Below are positions 52,531 to 55,694 of a stretch of DNA of 55,694 nucleotides, in pieces. Below the pieces are notes generated by a model. It had not been told where the DNA came from, did no database searches, and was given only the letters and a program-made list of their open reading frames with translations. Origin of the DNA: Streptomyces sp. NRRL WC-3742 (GTDB lineage Bacteria > Actinomycetota > Actinomycetes > Streptomycetales > Streptomycetaceae); NCBI RefSeq assembly GCF_000720635.1, contig NZ_JOCF01000054.1, positions 1 through 55,694 of the forward strand, read 5' to 3'. Numbering within the stretch: position 1 is the stretch's first letter; every line of letters begins with the position of its first letter. Made by a program: the position numbers and the translations under genes.

Positions 52531-52954
52531 CGGGGTGAAAGCGAACGGATCGGTATGAGGCGGCGGGGCCGACCGTCACGACGAGGTGACGGGCGCCACC
52601 GCGACCGGCAGCGCGAATGCCGCGGAATCCGGCTGCCAAATTAGCGAAAGCCGTGGAGGCATGGGCCAGATGGGAGCCGGGCCCGATTTTTCGCCGCGAG
52701 GATCGGCCCGACTTCCCTGCAGGCAAGCGGTATTCCTTGACGAAGACCCTGCCGGCGAAGCCGAGGCAGTGGCTGCGGGTGCAGCTGGTGAAGAAGTGGG
52801 CGAGGGGCTGCGTCGGCGGTCGAGTCGCCGGACTGTGCGCACGGCGGGCCTGCCGGGCGGGTCGCCGGCGGACGGCCGCGGCCGAGTTGGTCGGGGCTAC
52901 CGGTGACGGTGCCGCAGGAGCGGTACGCGTTAGCCGCAGAGGCCCGACTCCGGC

Positions 52955-53098
52955 TCAGTCCCAGCCAATGACCTGCGAGGAGACACCCGTGCCAACGCGA
53001 TAGCCGGTGTCAGCCGCGGCACAGGCGGCCGGGGCTGCGGCGCACAGGAGCAGAGCGGTGAGGCCGGCGGTGGCGATCGACGAAATGGTGCGGAGCAT
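52955..53098 (-). CDS. Tiny secreted peptide
   Basis: A 47-residue frame from ATG 53098 after GGGGGA. MLRTISSIATAGLTALLLCA AAPAACAA is a clean signal peptide, leaving about 20 residues (DTGYRVGTGVSSQVIGWD). It shares an upstream element with the CHAP gene at 55011. It could be a real small peptide or the stub of a larger secreted protein. Confidence 0.45.
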   Translation of the reverse strand: MLRTISSIATAGLTALLLCAAAPAACAAADTGYRVGTGVSSQVIGWD

Positions 53099-53144
53099 GG
53101 CGGTCCCCCAGGGAAGCGGTTGGCGGGTGGGCCGCCGACGCGAC

Positions 53145-53290
53145 CCCGGAGCCGGCCACAGGGAGTTTTCCCGCCCTGTTCCGGCGATCACCATCTTGCT
53201 GACGCGGCGGCCCGGGCGGAACTGGTTCGCCCTGGCACCAACGGGACAGGCACGTTGGTGTCAGGCAGGCCCAGCGCTGCCCTCCCAACA
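53145..53290 (-). promoter_or_regulatory. Shared upstream element, copy 1 (minus)
   Basis: The minus strand contains GATGGTGATCGCCGGAAC (53195-53178), identical to 54833-54850 on the plus strand. Weaker similarity extends about 70-90 bp upstream of it (GTTGGTGxCAG, GCGTCxGCAxGATGGT). It lies directly before the tiny secreted peptide gene. Could be a promoter or a structured leader. Confidence 0.5.
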
Positions 53291-53679
53291 GGGTGCCGTA
53301 GAACTGCGGCAACAGGGCCTCCGGGAGCACTCTTTGGCGCAGACACCATTCGACATCGCGGGAGCGACGTCCATCTCTGTCACCCTCGCGTGTGACTGCC
53401 CGGCGCGCCAGTTCGGAACGACATCCACGCCACCGCCCTGTTCCTCCTCACCCTCGCCGAGCCGCTGGACACCTGGTCCGCCCCGGGCGCCCTCGCGGTC
53501 CCGACCCGTTCCCCCCGCCTCGCCGTCGAGCAGCTTCGGCCCGGTAATCGCGCCGGTGGAGGTGTCCACCTGCTCGGCGGTCTCCTCCAGAATCACCTGC
53601 AGTGTGGCCGCGAGCTTCGCGCCGGCCCGCTCCACCTTCGGCAGGGTCTTCGACTTCTCCTTCGCCGTCTCCCGCTCCT

Positions 53680-53764
53680 GCACCTTCTCCCGGTCCGCGT
53701 CGTCCAGGAAGACGAGCCGCTCCAGCTCCGCCCGCGTCGGAGCACCGAAGAACTCCACCGCCAC
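53680..53764 (-). pseudogene. Tn3-type transposase, N-terminal remnant
   Basis: The minus strand reads APTRAELERLVFLDDADREK, matching the N-terminal RxELERfFfLDDaDRe motif of Tn3-family transposases (DUF4158). Only about 28 residues match before unrelated sequence (ETAKEKSKTLPK...). A scar. Confidence 0.4.
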
Positions 53765-53999
53765 TGCGGCCCTCCGAAGATCGACAACATCGACCGTGAA
53801 GATTCGAACCTGCGATCAGCCCTGGCCAACGGCCTCCGGTGACCAGCCCGGCCTTAGCGCACAATCTGGCATGGATGCGTTGCGACGGCGCGGAGGCCCG
53901 GGCGGCGGGCACCCGCGCACGCGACCCGACCGGGTGGGCGGTGAGGGTCCGAGTTCAACGTCGTCAATCCATCTCACCACCGGTACTTGCCCCATCGTC

Positions 54000-54691
54000 G
54001 TGAGGTACGGAGGCCCCGGACTGCACCGGGCCTCCGGCGGGCTGGGGATCGTACTCCCGTTGGAGGGCCAGTCGTACAAGGATGACGGCGATGGCAGGTA
54101 TATCCTGTTCACCCCGCTGCCCGCGCCGGTCGCGGCCGAAGGCAACCAGGTCACCATCCTCAAGAGCAAGGACCCAGCCTCAGTCGGCCGCACCTTCAAG
54201 GCTCTCGATCCCGGCGAGAATGGCGCCACAGCGGTGCTGCGGACGACGTGGATGCGGATCGAGAAGGTCGAGCCTGAGCATGCCACCCAAGCCGGCTTGA
54301 CCTCGATGCGGTCCGCCCGTCGGCGATGGTCGACCAGGAACGGATCGGCAGGCCGACTGGGACCGCCCAGCTGCACGTCGAGACCGGGTTGGTGGGATCT
54401 GTTCCGGTCACGCTGCTCTGGAAAGGAAGCGGGGCGGTGCTCTCTGCCCACGGACTCGCCGCCCTCGAGCAACTGGTCTGTAGCCCCCGGCTCGACGACA
54501 ACGCGTCTCGGCACGGGCTTGTCACCCCGTTGTCCACAGCGATCCCACAACGCGACGACCTCGTGGCACTGACCGCGGCGGCGTCGGCGACGGCGGGCAC
54601 AGTCGGACGTACCTGGCAGGCACTCGACCCGGGCGAGGCCGGCACCGTGGAAGTCGCGCGGATAACGAGTCTGGACGAGGTCGTGGCGTAG
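54000..54691 (+). CDS. Hypothetical protein, probably frameshifted
   Basis: From GTG 54000 the frame gives VRYGGPGLHRASGGLGIVLP ... VGRTFKALDPGENGATAVLR to about 54300; then the coding pattern moves to the frame starting MVDQERIGRPTGTAQLHVET at 54326 and ends ... VGRTWQALDPGEAGTVEVAR at 54691. The two halves share VGRT..ALDPGE.G, so this may be one gene with an internal repeat and a frameshift, or two related genes. Not recognised. Confidence 0.35.
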
Positions 54692-54744
54692 CGGAGGCAA
54701 GGCATGGCTGGTGGCGTGTCCGTCACCATCCAGTTCGCCGGGCT

Positions 54745-54885
54745 GCCAGCCGTTGGCCAGGGTGCGGCAGCAAGTGGCCTGGCCCATTGGTGACAGCCGA
54801 GACCGGTCCCCGGGGCGCGGCCGCGTCGGCAGGATGGTGATCGCCGGAACGGGCGGGGAAAGCAACTTCCCGGCCGGGGGGCGCA
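54745..54885 (+). promoter_or_regulatory. Shared upstream element, copy 2 (plus)
   Basis: Contains GATGGTGATCGCCGGAAC at 54833-54850 plus the same flanking pattern as copy 1, in inverted orientation relative to it. It ends about 125 bp upstream of the CHAP gene. Confidence 0.5.
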
Positions 54886-55010
54886 TATGGCTGCGCATCA
54901 CCGTACCGGCCCGTACCGTCACCGGCTTCGAGGGGCCTCACGCTCCCGATCCATGTCATGCCCACACCAGTTGCCGGGCTTCCACTTCTCTTGCCCCGAA
55001 GGGGAATGAA

Positions 55011-55694
55011 ATGCGATTCAACTTCAAGCGCCTCGGTTCCATGGGCGTCACCGCCGCGCTGGCCGCGGCGAGTCTCAGCCTCTTCACGGCTGGCGCGGCC
55101 GAAGCTGCCACCTCGGACGGCATATCGAAGCTGGCGACCAGTCAGCTCGGCAACGGCCCCTGCGGCAACGGCGGCTACTACGCCCCGGGCAGCAACCAGA
55201 CCAACCCGTGCTCCAGCTACCACGCGTGGTGCGCCGACTTCGCCGGATGGGTGTGGGCTCAGAACGGTGTAAAGAACCTGGGCGGCCTCAACGACCTCGC
55301 CAACAGCTTCGAGACCTATGCCAACAATTACGACGGCGGGCTGTCCTCGACGCCCCACGTCGGTGACGCGGTGTTCCTGCACCCGAACAACTACAGCGGC
55401 TTCACGTACGACCACGTCGCCATCGTCACCTCGGTCAACTCCGACGGCACGATCGACTGGGTCGGCGGGAACCAGCACAACCAGGTCGAGCGCACCCACC
55501 TGTCGGGCCGCGTCGGCACCAAGGCGTGGTCCAGCGGCGGCGGCGACGTGGTCATCCAGGGCTACGCCCGGCCGGTCGGCCTGCAAAACTCCTCGCTGAT
55601 GCGGCTTGACACGGTGGTGGCGGGCAATGTGTGGGACAACCAGCGGAACACGGACGGCACCTGGACCGGTGCGGGCATGATCGATGCCGGCGGG
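55011..55694 (+). CDS. Secreted CHAP-domain hydrolase with lectin-like tail (cut by window edge)
   Basis: From ATG 55011 (AAGGGG upstream) 228 codons run open to the window edge. MRFNFKRLGSMGVTAALAAA SLSLFTAGAAEA is a signal peptide. The CHAP domain has the catalytic Cys74 in HAWCADFAGWV and His135 in YDHVAIVT, with VGDAVFLHP between. After about residue 190, VVAGNVWDNQRNTDGTWTG looks like the start of a repeat of the tachylectin-like or beta-propeller type. Likely a peptidoglycan amidase/endopeptidase acting outside the cell. Confidence 0.82.
   Translation, partial: MRFNFKRLGSMGVTAALAAASLSLFTAGAAEAATSDGISKLATSQLGNGPCGNGGYYAPGSNQTNPCSSYHAWCADFAGWVWAQNGVKNLGGLNDLANSFETYANNYDGGLSSTPHVGDAVFLHPNNYSGFTYDHVAIVTSVNSDGTIDWVGGNQHNQVERTHLSGRVGTKAWSSGGGDVVIQGYARPVGLQNSSLMRLDTVVAGNVWDNQRNTDGTWTGAGMIDAGG

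Noticed and set aside
53145..54885. Calling the shared upstream element a c-di-AMP (ydaO) riboswitch
   Set aside because: Such riboswitches often precede Streptomyces wall hydrolases, but the expected conserved segments are not seen on either strand, so it is left as an unnamed element.
53816..54922. A 368-residue minus-strand frame
   Set aside because: Covers the opposite strand of the hypothetical gene at 54000-54691 and the shared upstream element; Arg/Pro/Ser-rich with no motif.

Overview
The window is very GC-rich actinobacterial DNA. Gene density, GTG and TTG starts, ATGA/GTGA stop-start overlaps and the protein families present (Rv1733c-like, Acg-type nitroreductase, DUF5919-type regulator, MAB_1171c-type membrane proteins, CHAP hydrolase) point to Streptomyces or a close relative such as Kitasatospora. 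Everything here is read by eye; no database search was run.

Region 1 (1-10.5 kb) looks like a hypoxia/redox (DosR/DevR-type) locus. It holds the start of arginine deiminase with its amino-acid permease, an Rv1733c-like membrane protein, a frameshifted Acg-type nitroreductase, a NarL/DevR response regulator, a two-GAF sensor kinase that keeps the heme-ligand histidine of DevS/DosT, and a pyridoxamine-5'-phosphate-oxidase-fold protein. Decayed pieces of a second nitroreductase and a universal stress protein lie between them. G/C-rich palindromes precede several of these genes. A helicase remnant and an APH-type kinase follow.

Region 2 (10.5-37.5 kb) is bracketed by two same-direction, diverged copies of an HD-domain / NUDIX / regulator module (10556-12186 and 35707-37337). 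Between them is a complete type I-B CRISPR-Cas locus, cas6-cas8b1-cas7-cas5-cas3-cas4-cas1-cas2 on the minus strand. A long array of about 58 repeats lies downstream of cas2 and a second array diverges from cas6. Both arrays share short leader motifs. The second array was split inside its tenth spacer by a 3.9-kb IS-bounded element. That element carries an unfamiliar three-gene cassette (a zinc metallopeptidase with a CFI-box-like segment, plus two small partners) and an IS5-family element with a bacteriocin-immunity-like passenger. An IS701-like element, an ImmA/IrrE peptidase and two membrane proteins follow.

Region 3 (37.5-46.8 kb) is a tightly coupled operon of unknown product: B12-binding-type radical SAM enzyme, aldo/keto reductase, thymidylate-kinase-like kinase, DegT/DnrJ/EryC1 aminotransferase, formyltransferase-like protein, cupin-like protein and an endonuclease/exonuclease/phosphatase-family enzyme. 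A nucleotidyltransferase-like gene is convergent to it, and the DUF5919-type regulator lies upstream on the opposite strand next to a candidate operator.

Region 4 (46.8-55.7 kb) mixes decayed genes (5'-3' exonuclease, possible terpene synthase, NlpC/P60-like, Tn3 remnant) with an intact LuxR-type regulator, a second XRE / ImmA-like / MAB_1171c-like module, and a secreted CHAP-domain protein that runs off the right edge.
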